Shown here one piece after another: positions 15,478 through 24,183 of a DNA stretch of 64,000 nucleotides (positions are counted from its first letter, which is position 1; every line of letters begins with the position of its first letter). The stretch comes from Chloroflexota bacterium (lineage in GTDB: Bacteria; Chloroflexota; Anaerolineae; UBA4142; SHND01): contig SHND01000014.1 in NCBI GenBank assembly GCA_004295045.1, positions 29,288 through 93,287 on the forward strand, in the 5' to 3' direction. The notes under the pieces were generated by a model, which worked only from the letters and a program-made list of their open reading frames with translations, was not told the origin of the DNA and did no database searches. A program made the translations under genes and the position numbers.

Positions 15478-17628
15478 TTAACGTCTGCGCCGCGGCGTTC
15501 CCGCGCGAATTGTTTTCGACATCGTTGGCTGTTGGGACGCGTTCGCCGGCGCCGACATCGCTTCCTTTTTCTCGCGCAGCTGTTCAATCTCCCAATGGTC
15601 TTCGTCTTGCATCACCTTTTGCCATTCGGGACGTTCGTCGAGCGTGTCGAGCATCGCGCGCAGCTCCATAATTTGATCGCGCAGCATCGCCGCTTTTTCA
15701 AATTCCCATTTGCCCGCCGCGTCCTTCATCTGCTTTTCCAAATCGGTGATCAACTTTTGCGCGTCGCTCTTGGGCATGTCGAGCGGCAGCGTGCCTTTTT
15801 CGGTCACATAGTCGCCGCGCGCTTCCGCCATCGTGCGCACGCGGTCGGTGAGGTCTTTGATTTCTTTGACAATCCCTTGCGGCTCGATGTTGTGTTCCTT
15901 GTTGTACGCGTCTTGAATCGCGCGGCGGCGATTCGTTTCATCAATCGCGCGCTGCATCGAATCGGTCATTTTGTCCGCGTACATAATGACGGTGCCGTTC
16001 ACGTGCCGCGCCGCGCGCCCCGTCGTCTGAATCAACGATGTCTCACTTCGCAGAAAACCTTCCTTGTCCGCATCGAGAATTGCAACGAGCGATACTTCGG
16101 GCAAGTCCAAACCTTCGCGCAGCAAGTTGATGCCGACGACGACATCATAAACGCCCATTCGCAAATCGCGCAGAATCTCGATGCGTTCGAGCGTCTGCAC
16201 TTCGGAATGAAGATAATGCACTTTGAACGCGAGTTCGTGCAAATAATCGGCGAGGTCTTCTGCCATCCGTTTCGTCAACGTCGTCACCAACGCGCGTTCG
16301 CCTTCGCCGATGCGTTTGCGTAATTCGGCAACGAGGTCGTCCACTTGCCCTTTGATGGGACGCACAATCACCGTCGGGTCAATCAAACCGGTCGGACGAA
16401 TAATTTGCTGGACAATTTGCGCGGATGTTTCGCGTTCAAATTGCGCGGGTGTCGCGCTGACAAAAATGAGTTGTTTGATTTTGTTTTCAAATTCGTCGAA
16501 TTTCAATGGACGATTGTCCAATGCGCTCGGCAAACGAAAACCAAAATCAACGAGCGTGGATTTGCGCGCTTGGTCGCCGTTGTACATGGCGCGCACTTGC
16601 GGAATCGTGTTGTGCGATTCGTCAATGATGATGAGATAGTCGTCGGGAAAATAATCGAGCAGCGTCCACGGCGCGGAACCGGGCGCGCGCTGCGAAAGGT
16701 GGCGCGAATAATTTTCGATGCCGCTGGTGTAACCGAGTTCGCGCATCATTTCCAAGTCGTACTTGGTTCGTTGTTCAATTCTCTGCGCTTCGAGTAACTT
16801 GCCCTGTTCGCGAAAGACGCGCAGTTGTTCGTTCAATTCCGCTTCAATGTCCTCTAACGCTTTCGCCAATTTTTCCTGCGGCGTGATGAAATGCTTGGCG
16901 GGATAAATGTCAACTGCAGTATGTTCGAGCAGAAGTTCGCCCGTGAGCGGGTCACCTTCGGTGATGCGGTCAATTTCGTCGCCAAAAAATTCGATGCGGT
17001 ATGCCGTCTCGCCATACGCAGGCGCGACTTCAAGCGTATCGCCGCGCACGCGAAATTTGCCGCGTCCCAATTCCAAATCGTTGCGCTCGTAATAAATTTC
17101 GACGAGGTGGCGCAAAATTTTATCGCGCTGGCGCGTCTCGCCGCGCTTGAGCGAAATCACCACGCGCCCGTAATCTTCCGGCGAACCCAAGCCGTAAATG
17201 CACGACACCGACGCGACGATAATTACATCGCGCCGCGAAAAAAGCGAACTCGTCGCGGCGAGGCGCAAGCGGTCAATCTCGTCGTTGATGCTTGAATCTT
17301 TTTCGATGTACAAATCTTTTGACGGCACGTACGCTTCGGGCTGGTAATAATCATAGTACGATACAAAATATTCCACCGCGTTGTTGGGAAAAAATTCGCG
17401 GAACTCGGCATAGAGTTGCGCGGCAAGCGTTTTGTTGTGCGCGATGACGAGCGCGGGGCGCTGCACCTGTTCAATGATATTCGCCATCACGAATGTTTTG
17501 CCGGTGCCCGTCGCGCCGAGCAGCGTCTGATATTTCATTCCGTCGGACAAGCCGCTGACGAGTTTTTCAATCGCCGCAGGTTGGTCGCCGGTGGGTTGAA
17601 AGGGAGAGACGAGTTTGAATTCAGGCAT
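15478..17628 (-). CDS. uvrB: Excinuclease ABC subunit B
   Basis: The 716-residue protein is UvrB, the helicase-like core of nucleotide excision repair that takes damaged DNA from UvrA and positions UvrC. It has Walker A GATGTGKT (residues 38-45), the damage-probing beta-hairpin region [12 protein letters not shown] near residue 93, and helicase motifs DESHN and [16 protein letters not shown] motif near residue 640 ([22 protein letters not shown]) binds UvrC. The length is a little above the usual 660-680 owing to a basic tail. ATG 17628 matches the conserved start [17 protein letters not shown]. The promoter at 17699-17727 contains an SOS-box-like sequence, so damage induction through LexA is likely. 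Confidence 0.98.
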   Translation of the reverse strand: MPEFKLVSPFQPTGDQPAAIEKLVSGLSDGMKYQTLLGATGTGKTFVMANIIEQVQRPALVIAHNKTLAAQLYAEFREFFPNNAVEYFVSYYDYYQPEAYVPSKDLYIEKDSSINDEIDRLRLAATSSLFSRRDVIIVASVSCIYGLGSPEDYGRVVISLKRGETRQRDKILRHLVEIYYERNDLELGRGKFRVRGDTLEVAPAYGETAYRIEFFGDEIDRITEGDPLTGELLLEHTAVDIYPAKHFITPQEKLAKALEDIEAELNEQLRVFREQGKLLEAQRIEQRTKYDLEMMRELGYTSGIENYSRHLSQRAPGSAPWTLLDYFPDDYLIIIDESHNTIPQVRAMYNGDQARKSTLVDFGFRLPSALDNRPLKFDEFENKIKQLIFVSATPAQFERETSAQIVQQIIRPTGLIDPTVIVRPIKGQVDDLVAELRKRIGEGERALVTTLTKRMAEDLADYLHELAFKVHYLHSEVQTLERIEILRDLRMGVYDVVVGINLLREGLDLPEVSLVAILDADKEGFLRSETSLIQTTGRAARHVNGTVIMYADKMTDSMQRAIDETNRRRAIQDAYNKEHNIEPQGIVKEIKDLTDRVRTMAEARGDYVTEKGTLPLDMPKSDAQKLITDLEKQMKDAAGKWEFEKAAMLRDQIMELRAMLDTLDERPEWQKVMQDEDHWEIEQLREKKEAMSAPANASQQPTMSKTIRAGTPRRRR

Positions 17629-17698
17629 GCTTCACCTTGTTACTGCGTAGAGAGACGTTCTCTAACGCGAACTTTAACGCCGAAGGATTGGACGCAAC

Positions 17699-17727
17699 AG
17701 TATAGAACGCTTGTGCGGAGGTGTCAA
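17699..17727 (-). promoter_or_regulatory. uvrB promoter with SOS-box-like operator in the spacer
   Basis: On the minus strand: TTGACA (17727-17722), a 17-bp spacer and TATACT (17704-17699). The spacer contains GCACAAGCGTTC (17716-17705), one mismatch from the GAAC-N4-GTTC core of Bacillus-type LexA boxes. Binding there would block the polymerase, as expected for an SOS gene. Confidence 0.75.
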
Positions 17728-17801
17728 AAGCGCGCTTGAACCTTCTGCGTGGATGCCAATTTCGCGCGGTGAAATCGCGCGCCTTCCTTTTGAAAACCCT
17801 A

Positions 17802-17830
17802 TTGACGATAAGAATCAATCGGAATATCAT
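17802..17830 (+). promoter_or_regulatory. Candidate promoter of the phosphoesterase gene
   Basis: TTGACG (17802-17807), a 17-bp spacer and TATCAT (17825-17830). It lies in the 374-bp divergent gap between uvrB and the phosphoesterase and implies a leader of about 165 nt. Apart from this and the uvrB promoter I see no gene or stable terminator in the gap. Confidence 0.5.
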
Positions 17831-18002
17831 CCTTGCCAATCCGGTCGCATTCTTTTCTTCCTCTTGATTCCCTCTACCGGAGCCAATCGCACCACTACGC
17901 CATAACTGGGCTGTTCTCGACGCCAAGCTGTTTTGATGGATTGGCATTTTTCAAGCATGTGAAAGCCAAGACGATGTTCTACCGTCTCGAAAGGAATTCG
18001 CA

Positions 18003-18947
18003 ATGCCGCGTCTTTTTTTTGCAACGGATGTACACGGCTCTGAAATCTGCTGGAAAAAATTTCTCAACGCGGGAAAATTTTATAACGCCGATGTTTTGAT
18101 TCTAGGCGGCGACATGACAGGCAAAGCGCTGGTGCCAATTCAGCAGCAGCCCGATGGGACCTGGAAAGGCGTGCTGCTGCAGCAAGAATTTCTCTTGAAC
18201 AATGAGGACCAGGTTCGCGAATTTGAAAAACGCGTCGGCTCGCGCGGCTATTATCCGTTTCGCGCGACGGCAGAGATGATGCAAGAATTTCGCGCCGACC
18301 CGAAAAAGGTTGAGGAATTTTTCAATCAAGAAATGCTGCGCGTCGTCGCGCAATGGATGGAACTCGCCGATTCCAAACTCGCCGACACCTCGATCAAATG
18401 TTTTGTCTCGCCGGGCAACGACGATGATTTCTCGGTTGACGATGTGGTGAAACAAGCGAAACGCGTCACGCTCGCCGAAGGGATTGCCGTTGAATTGGGG
18501 GATGGCTTTCAAATGCTCAGTACGGGCTGGAGCAATGTCACGCCTTGGAAAACGCACCGCGAGGCGTCGGAAGAAGATTTGGCGAAAAAGATTAACGCGA
18601 TGATTCCGCCGAACGCGCATATGCAAAAAATGGTTTTCAATTTTCACTGTCCGCCCTATGGCTCGAATCTCGATGAAGCCGCGATGTTGGATGAAAATTT
18701 GAACGTGATTGACGCAGGACGTTCGCTCGTTCCCGTCGGGAGCAAAGCGGTGCGCGATGCCATTTTGAAATATCAACCGCTATTGTCCTTGCACGGTCAC
18801 ATTCACGAAGGCAAAGGCACAGCGCGTTTGGGCAAAACATTGGCAATCAACGCGGGCAGTTTGTACGAACAAGGCGTGCTGCAAGGCGCAATTGTGGAAT
18901 TGGATTCCAAAAAGGGGATCAAGAGTTACCAACTCACAACGGGGTGA
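18003..18947 (+). CDS. Calcineurin-like metallophosphoesterase
   Basis: The 314-residue protein has the metal-binding motifs of the metallophosphoesterase fold: FFATDVHGS (Asp and His), ILGGDMTG, SPGNDDDF (the GNxx[HD] position, with Asp) and LSLHGHIHEG. Such enzymes hydrolyse phosphodi- or monoesters with two metal ions; the substrate here is not evident. The usual GNHD reads GNDD, a modest change at the second-shell position. It is soluble with no signal peptide. ATG 18003 is preceded by AAGGAATTCGC. It is followed by a heptamer palindrome and then a permease gene. Confidence 0.85.
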   Translation: MPRLFFATDVHGSEICWKKFLNAGKFYNADVLILGGDMTGKALVPIQQQPDGTWKGVLLQQEFLLNNEDQVREFEKRVGSRGYYPFRATAEMMQEFRADPKKVEEFFNQEMLRVVAQWMELADSKLADTSIKCFVSPGNDDDFSVDDVVKQAKRVTLAEGIAVELGDGFQMLSTGWSNVTPWKTHREASEEDLAKKINAMIPPNAHMQKMVFNFHCPPYGSNLDEAAMLDENLNVIDAGRSLVPVGSKAVRDAILKYQPLLSLHGHIHEGKGTARLGKTLAINAGSLYEQGVLQGAIVELDSKKGIKSYQLTTG

Positions 18948-18954
18948 AGAATTT

Positions 18955-19030
18955 TTGATTTATGATTTATGATTTGTGGTATTTCCGAGCAGCGCCAAAT
19001 CATCAATCATAAATCTGAAATCATAAATCT
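18955..19030. repeat. Heptamer palindrome (GATTTAT type)
   Basis: Three tandem GATTTAT-like units, a centre of about 20 nt (TATTTCCGAGCAGCG) and complementary ATAAATC-like units. The Shine-Dalgarno AAGGAGGAG of the next gene follows immediately. Confidence 0.85.
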
Positions 19031-19044
19031 CAAGGAGGAGCATC

Positions 19045-20730
19045 ATGGCAGTGCAAGGTGTCCCACAAAGCATGGGCGGCGAAAATTTGTTTCTCCGTAA
19101 AGCAACGGGGCTCGTCCGTTCGTGGTCAATTTTTGACGCGTTCATCTATGCGTTCTTTTCCATCAACCTTGTCACACTTGGCTTTTACATCATCAGCCAA
19201 ATGTACTTTTTTGAAGGCGGCTTGATTCCCGCGATCATCATCAGCGGCATCATCATTCTTGCGGAATGTGTGGTGTATGCGGGTTTGATTGCCGTGATGC
19301 CGCGCGCGGGCGGCGATTATGTCTGGCAGTCACGCATCTTGGGCGGCTTTCTCGGCTTTGTCCTCGCCGTCACCGGTTGGTGGTTCATTCTGTGGTTGTG
19401 GACTCCCATTTACGCGGACATGCTGCGCCAAATTTTCTTTGTTCCGCTGCTCGGGGTGTTGGGACAAAGCGGGCCCGCCAATTTCTTTGCCTCTGACCCG
19501 AACGGTTTTATGATTGTTTGCGTCATCACCGTTATCTTTGCCGCAATCGTCATCGGTTTGGGGATGCGGACGTATTCGCAGCTCCAAAAGTTTTGTTTTT
19601 GGGTTGGCAACGCGGGTCTCGCGGTGGTCTGCCTCTTTTTGCTGCTTGGCAACAACGAAGCGTTTCGCGCCGGGCTCAACGCGCAAGCGCCCGCAATGTT
19701 CGGTTTGGCTCCCGGTGATTTGTATGCGGAGACCATTGTGGCGGGCGAGGCGGCGGGCGCGGTTACGCCATTGTGGGGCGGCACAATGCTCGCGATCTTT
19801 CTCGTGATGCCGTATCTTGTCTTTTTCAATTTGTGGCCCAACTGGGGCGCGACGTTGTACGGCGAAGTAAAAGGCGCGGATGATTTCAAACGCAATCTGT
19901 ACGGCATGGGCTCAGCGTTGATTGTAACGACGACTCTGGCGGTTATCTTTTTCCTGCTCGTGGACAAGACAATTACGTGGAGTTGGCTCGTCAATGCCAA
20001 TGGCGCATATTGGAGTTATCGTTGGGGGTTGACAGAAACCGCGCCGCCGCTCGGTTCGATTTGGCCCTATCCTGCGCTGCTCGCCATGTTTCTCACTAAC
20101 AATACAATCCTGCAATTCGTTGTATTGCTCGCGATGAGCATGTGGTTTTTCGGCTGGGCTGCCACTGTTTTTCTTTCTTCGACGCGCGTAATTTTCGCCG
20201 CCGCGTTCGACCGTCTGCTGCCGGAAAAAATGGCGGAAGTGGATGCGCGCACGCGCACGCCGATTTATGCAATGCTCGCGATGATTATTCCGGGGCTCAT
20301 CGTTTCGGTGTTGTATGTGTACAACATTTTCGATTTCGCGACATTCACCCTTTGCTCCACCCTCGTCATCGCCGTCACCTTTTTAGGAACAACCATCGCC
20401 GCAATTCTTTTGCCGTATACGAAAAAAGAATTGTATGAAGCGTCACCCATTGCGAAATATAAAATCGCAGGCATTCCGATGATTTCGATTGCAGGGGTCA
20501 TCTTTGCCGCGTTCCTGATTTTCCTGTTGTATCAATGGATTCTTGACCCGAACGCGCTGTACGGCATCGGCTACAGCATCAACGAGAACGGCTATAAAAA
20601 TCTCAACTCGTTGATTTTCATGGGTTCGATGTACGTTCTCGCAATCGTGATTTATCTTGGCGCGCGCATGTACCGCAAAAAACAAGGCATTGATTTGGAT
20701 AACGTGTACAAGGAAATTCCGGTAGAGTAA
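19045..20730 (+). CDS. APC-family amino acid permease
   Basis: The 561-residue membrane protein has about 12-14 hydrophobic helices and the APC-superfamily pattern near the start, GLVRSWSIFDAFIYAFFSINL and then AECVVYAGLIAVMPRAGGDYVW (helix 2 to 3, with the conserved MPRAGGDY). It should import an amino acid or amine by proton or sodium symport. It is larger than the usual 440-480 residues, with extra loops near residues 220-250 and 320-360. A strong Shine-Dalgarno (AAGGAGGAG) precedes ATG 19045. The substrate is not predictable, though amine-degrading genes downstream make an amine plausible. Confidence 0.88.
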   Translation: MAVQGVPQSMGGENLFLRKATGLVRSWSIFDAFIYAFFSINLVTLGFYIISQMYFFEGGLIPAIIISGIIILAECVVYAGLIAVMPRAGGDYVWQSRILGGFLGFVLAVTGWWFILWLWTPIYADMLRQIFFVPLLGVLGQSGPANFFASDPNGFMIVCVITVIFAAIVIGLGMRTYSQLQKFCFWVGNAGLAVVCLFLLLGNNEAFRAGLNAQAPAMFGLAPGDLYAETIVAGEAAGAVTPLWGGTMLAIFLVMPYLVFFNLWPNWGATLYGEVKGADDFKRNLYGMGSALIVTTTLAVIFFLLVDKTITWSWLVNANGAYWSYRWGLTETAPPLGSIWPYPALLAMFLTNNTILQFVVLLAMSMWFFGWAATVFLSSTRVIFAAAFDRLLPEKMAEVDARTRTPIYAMLAMIIPGLIVSVLYVYNIFDFATFTLCSTLVIAVTFLGTTIAAILLPYTKKELYEASPIAKYKIAGIPMISIAGVIFAAFLIFLLYQWILDPNALYGIGYSINENGYKNLNSLIFMGSMYVLAIVIYLGARMYRKKQGIDLDNVYKEIPVE

Positions 20731-20793
20731 TACGTGACGGGTGACGAGTGTCGTGGGTTATTGTTCTCCGTCACCCGTCACTTGTCACCTTTC
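20731..20793. repeat. Heptamer palindrome (GTGACGG type)
   Basis: GTGACGGGTGACGAGTG on the left and CGTCACCCGTCACTTGTCACC on the right, about 20 nt apart. It runs from the permease stop to three bases before the next ATG at 20796. Confidence 0.8.
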
Positions 20794-20795
20794 CC

Positions 20796-21548
20796 ATGCC
20801 CTTACAAAACATCCAAGACGAAGCCCTGCGGATTGTGCAGACCGCGCAACAGCAGGGCATTACTTTGCGTTTGCTGGGTGGACTTGCCGTGCGGTTGCAT
20901 AGCGAATCAGCCGCCAAACATCGTTCGTTGGTGCGCCCGTATCCCGACATTGATTTTGCGACGCCGAACAAGCAAGCGTCGAAAATCGAAAAATTATTTG
21001 GCGAGTTGGACTATGCGCCAAACAAAAATTTCAATTTATTCAACGGCGACATTCGCTTGATGTTTTTCGATGAAGCAAATCAGCGCCAGATTGATATTTT
21101 CATCGCGCAATTTGTGATGTGTCACAAAGTTCCCATCACCGAGCGAATGAATCTCGACTCGCCCACCATTCCCCTCGCGGAATTGATACTGACCAAACTG
21201 CAAATTTTCGAAATGAACGAAAAGGATATTCGCGACGTGTGCGCGCTGCTGCTCGACCATCCCCTTGGCGAAAATGACGTTGAAACGATTAACGTCACAC
21301 GCATCATGCAGCTAACGGGCGACGATTGGGGTTTGTGGAAAACGAGCATGTTGAGTATTGCAAAAGTGAAACGGTATGTGCAAACCGTCGAGATGGATTC
21401 AGCGGAACACGAAACACTGCGCGCGCGGCTCGGCGGCTTGGAAGCCGCGATGCAAAATTCCCCGAAAAGTATGAAATGGAAGATGCGCGACCGCGTGGGT
21501 GAAAAAGTAAAATGGTATGAATTGCCGGAGGAAGTGAGAAGAGGATAG
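20796..21548 (+). CDS. Nucleotidyltransferase-fold protein
   Basis: The 250-residue protein shows LRLLGGLAVRLH near residue 20, RPYPDIDFAT (DxD-like carboxylates) and QIDIFIAQF, a third carboxylate. This is the layout of nucleotidyltransferase-like proteins of the AbiEii/DUF6036 kind. Those act as AbiE-type toxins or as uncharacterised enzymes. No AbiEi antitoxin gene is adjacent, so a toxin role is not supported. ATG 20796 is the first start after the palindrome; an upstream ATG at 20748 would translate the repeat. Its stop TAG lies inside the next repeat. Confidence 0.65.
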   Translation: MPLQNIQDEALRIVQTAQQQGITLRLLGGLAVRLHSESAAKHRSLVRPYPDIDFATPNKQASKIEKLFGELDYAPNKNFNLFNGDIRLMFFDEANQRQIDIFIAQFVMCHKVPITERMNLDSPTIPLAELILTKLQIFEMNEKDIRDVCALLLDHPLGENDVETINVTRIMQLTGDDWGLWKTSMLSIAKVKRYVQTVEMDSAEHETLRARLGGLEAAMQNSPKSMKWKMRDRVGEKVKWYELPEEVRRG

Positions 21549-21622
21549 CAAGTATCAAGTAGCAGGTTCCAAGTGTATACTTGCCTCCTGCTATCTGCTA
21601 CTTGTTTTCTGATATCTGATAC
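21543..21622. repeat. Palindromic repeat (CAAGTAGCA type)
   Basis: GGATAGCAAGTATCAAGTAGC, written here as its first 20 bases, pairs with CCTGCTATCTGCTACTTG and a GATATCTGATACC tail. The TAG stop of the gene upstream (21546-21548) is part of the left arm. Confidence 0.8.
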
Positions 21623-21634
21623 CGAAGGAGCATC

Positions 21635-22807
21635 ATGCCTCACGTTCGTTCGTTCCAAGTACCAACAATAATGAAGCACGGCATCGGCGCAATTCAAACG
21701 CTCGCCGAAGAAGCGCGCGCGCTCGGAATGCGCCGCCCGTTTGTTGTCACCGATCCGGGAATTGTAAAAGCGGGCTTGCTGCCGCGCGCGACCGACCCGT
21801 TGCGCGAAGCAGACATGGATTTTGTTGTCTTTGACCGCGTGGCGCCGAATCCACCGATTGCGCTGGTGGATCAAGCCGCCGCGCTGTATGCGTCGGAAAA
21901 GTGTGATGGCATCATCGGGTTCGGCGGCGGCAGTTCGATGGACACCGCGAAATCAGTTGGCGTCGTCGCGGAAAATGGCGGTTCAATTCTAAAATACGAA
22001 TGGGCGGACCCACAGCCGATTCAAAAACGAATTCCGCCGACGATTTGTGTCCCAACTACTTCCGGCACCGGCAGCGAAGTGACGCTGTGGGCGGTCATCA
22101 CTGACCCGCAGCGCAAAATCAAATTTAACGTCGGCGGCACCGCAGACATTGGCGCGTGGGTTGCGTTGATTGACCCCGAGCTCACGCGCGATTTGCCTGC
22201 GCCTGTCACCGCCGGAACCGGCATGGACGCGCTCGCGCACGCCATCGAATGTTACACTTGCGCGTACGCGCAGCCGTTCCCCGATTCCACCGCGCTGCTG
22301 GCGATGGAATATGTCGCGCAGTATTTGCGCGTCGCCTACGCGCAAGGACACAACATCCAAGCGCGCTACAAAATGTCTATGGCAGCGATGCTCGGCGCGT
22401 TATCGTACGGCACGGAAAGCGCGGGCGCCGCGCACGCGATGAGTCAATCGGCGGGCGGCGTGCACGACGTACCGCACGGCGCATTGACGGCGCGCGTTCT
22501 CGGTCCGGTGATGGAATACAATTACATGGGCGAGCCGCAAAAATTCGCGCGCATCGCGCAGGCGTTGGGTAAAGATACGCGTGGTTTGAATGTGTACGAC
22601 GCGGCAGAACTCGCCGTCGAAGCGGTCTACGAACTCACCGACGACTTGAACATTCCGACATTGCAAGAATTGGGATTCGACGAAAGTGAAATTCCAATGC
22701 TTGCAAAAATCGCGTTCGAGGACCCGCAGACGATTGGCAATCCGCGCGATTTGACGCAAAAAGCATACGAAGGTATTTACAAGCGCACGTTTGAAATGGG
22801 CAAATGA
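21635..22807 (+). CDS. Iron-containing alcohol dehydrogenase
   Basis: The 390-residue protein is a group III (Fe-type) NAD(P)-dependent alcohol dehydrogenase. GFGGGSSMDTAKS (near residue 95) binds the cofactor. DPELTRDLPAPVTAGTGMDA begins the metal domain, and the ligands lie in MDALAHAIECY and VHDVPHG. It interconverts an alcohol and an aldehyde or ketone in the cytoplasm. An AAGGAG Shine-Dalgarno lies before ATG 21635. Its TGA overlaps the next ATG (ATGA), and the next gene overlaps the MttB-family gene in the same way, so the three form one coupled unit. An alcohol or amino-alcohol substrate related to methylamine metabolism is plausible but unproven. Confidence 0.92.
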   Translation: MPHVRSFQVPTIMKHGIGAIQTLAEEARALGMRRPFVVTDPGIVKAGLLPRATDPLREADMDFVVFDRVAPNPPIALVDQAAALYASEKCDGIIGFGGGSSMDTAKSVGVVAENGGSILKYEWADPQPIQKRIPPTICVPTTSGTGSEVTLWAVITDPQRKIKFNVGGTADIGAWVALIDPELTRDLPAPVTAGTGMDALAHAIECYTCAYAQPFPDSTALLAMEYVAQYLRVAYAQGHNIQARYKMSMAAMLGALSYGTESAGAAHAMSQSAGGVHDVPHGALTARVLGPVMEYNYMGEPQKFARIAQALGKDTRGLNVYDAAELAVEAVYELTDDLNIPTLQELGFDESEIPMLAKIAFEDPQTIGNPRDLTQKAYEGIYKRTFEMGK

Positions 22808-24183
22808 ATTTCGACTTTCCAAAACCGAACCTGCGCGCTGTGCGCTTGGACACTGTGCTGGCTGAAATCGAGCGCGGCGATTTTGTGCGGCGGTTGAACG
22901 AATCGGACACCGCGTACAGCTTCAAGCATGTCTTGATTCAAGAGACCGCGTATGCATCGCTGCTCCGCAATGAACGACGCGCGCTGCATCGCAATATCGC
23001 CATCAGCTGTGAACAGTTGTTTGCCGACCAGCTTGACGATTATCTCGCGCTGTTGGCATTTCATTACGATGAAGCAGGCGAAACGGCGAAAGCGGTCAGT
23101 TACTGGATGCGTTACGGCGAACGCGCGATGCAGATCAGCGCGTATCCCGAAGCGATTCACGCGTTGGAACATGCCTTGAGACTTGTCCCCAACAATGTTT
23201 CCGAACGCGCACGCGCGTTGACGCAGTTGGGCGAAGTGTATTGTCGGCGAACTGACTTTAAGCTAGCCGAAGAATATTTTCGTGACGCGCTCGACACGGC
23301 GATTGCAATTGATGAGCCGCGCATTGCCGCGATGGCATTAACCGGCGTCGCGCGCGTGGCAAGCCAACGCGGGGAACATGTACAAGCGCGCGAGCTGGGT
23401 ATCGAAGCGCTGCGTTGGGCAAAAGATTCGCAAGACCGCGAAGCGATTGCGCGCGCGCATCGGCAGTTGGGCGTGGCATTCAACTATGAAGGCGTCAATA
23501 CGTTGGCGCAGGAAAATTTACAAGACGCCCTCGCGCTTTTTCGCGAATTGCAAGATGAAGAAGGCGTTGGCAGTTGTCTCAATAGTCTTGGCGTGATTGC
23601 GCGCGAGGAAGGCGACGTGGAGCGCGCCCAAGCTCTTTTTGAGGAGGCATACGCGCTTTCAAAAAAGTTGGGCGACCGCTACGCCATGGGCGTGCGCCTC
23701 GTCAATCTCGGCGCCGTTGCCGAACAACGCGGTGAGTATGCCGCTGCCGCGCAGTATCAAGACAAAGCATTAGCCATCGCCCAAGAAATCGGTGACCGCG
23801 AAGGCGTGGCGCTGAGTTTGGTGAACCTGGCAAGTCTTGCGCTGACGCGCGGTGAACATGAAAAAGCGGACGCGCTGGCGCGACAAGCGTTGTGCGAAGC
23901 GAGTAATCTCGGTTCCATCGCGCTCGCGCTCTATATTGTGGGGATGTTGGCGAAAATTCAAGCGGCGCGCGGAGAATTTCAAGCGGCGGCGGAATTACTG
24001 GGCTTGGCGCTGACGCATCCTTCCAGCTCCGCCGATGTGAAAAACGATTTTGAACCATTGGTTGCGGAACTGGAAATTCAAATGACGCGCGCGCGTTTCG
24101 ATGAAGCGTTTGCGCGCGGCAAGACACTCCAGCTGGCGCAGGTCGTTCAAACGATGGCGTTAAACGCAAAGGATGAAGCATGA
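22804..24183 (+). CDS. TPR protein resembling the C-terminal half of AAA-TPR regulators
   Basis: The 459-residue protein begins abruptly with a region like the helical arm after the ATPase in cyclase/STAND regulators (YSFKHVLIQETAYASLLRNE, LALLAFHYDEAGETAKAVSYW). About eight TPRs follow, for example AQALFEEAYALSKKLGDRYAMG. There is no kinase-like ATPase, cyclase or DNA-binding domain before it. The start overlaps the dehydrogenase stop in ATGA, and its stop overlaps the MttB-family start in ATGA. It therefore looks like a regulator remnant captured between two enzyme genes and kept as a scaffold or sensor. It has no in-frame damage. Function is unknown. Confidence 0.75.
   Translation: MNFDFPKPNLRAVRLDTVLAEIERGDFVRRLNESDTAYSFKHVLIQETAYASLLRNERRALHRNIAISCEQLFADQLDDYLALLAFHYDEAGETAKAVSYWMRYGERAMQISAYPEAIHALEHALRLVPNNVSERARALTQLGEVYCRRTDFKLAEEYFRDALDTAIAIDEPRIAAMALTGVARVASQRGEHVQARELGIEALRWAKDSQDREAIARAHRQLGVAFNYEGVNTLAQENLQDALALFRELQDEEGVGSCLNSLGVIAREEGDVERAQALFEEAYALSKKLGDRYAMGVRLVNLGAVAEQRGEYAAAAQYQDKALAIAQEIGDREGVALSLVNLASLALTRGEHEKADALARQALCEASNLGSIALALYIVGMLAKIQAARGEFQAAAELLGLALTHPSSSADVKNDFEPLVAELEIQMTRARFDEAFARGKTLQLAQVVQTMALNAKDEA

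Noticed and set aside
15436..16323. A 295-codon plus-strand frame across the end of uvrB
   Set aside because: uvrB is certain here by conserved motifs. The product is Arg/His/Phe-rich with no signal or domain, so it is a shadow.
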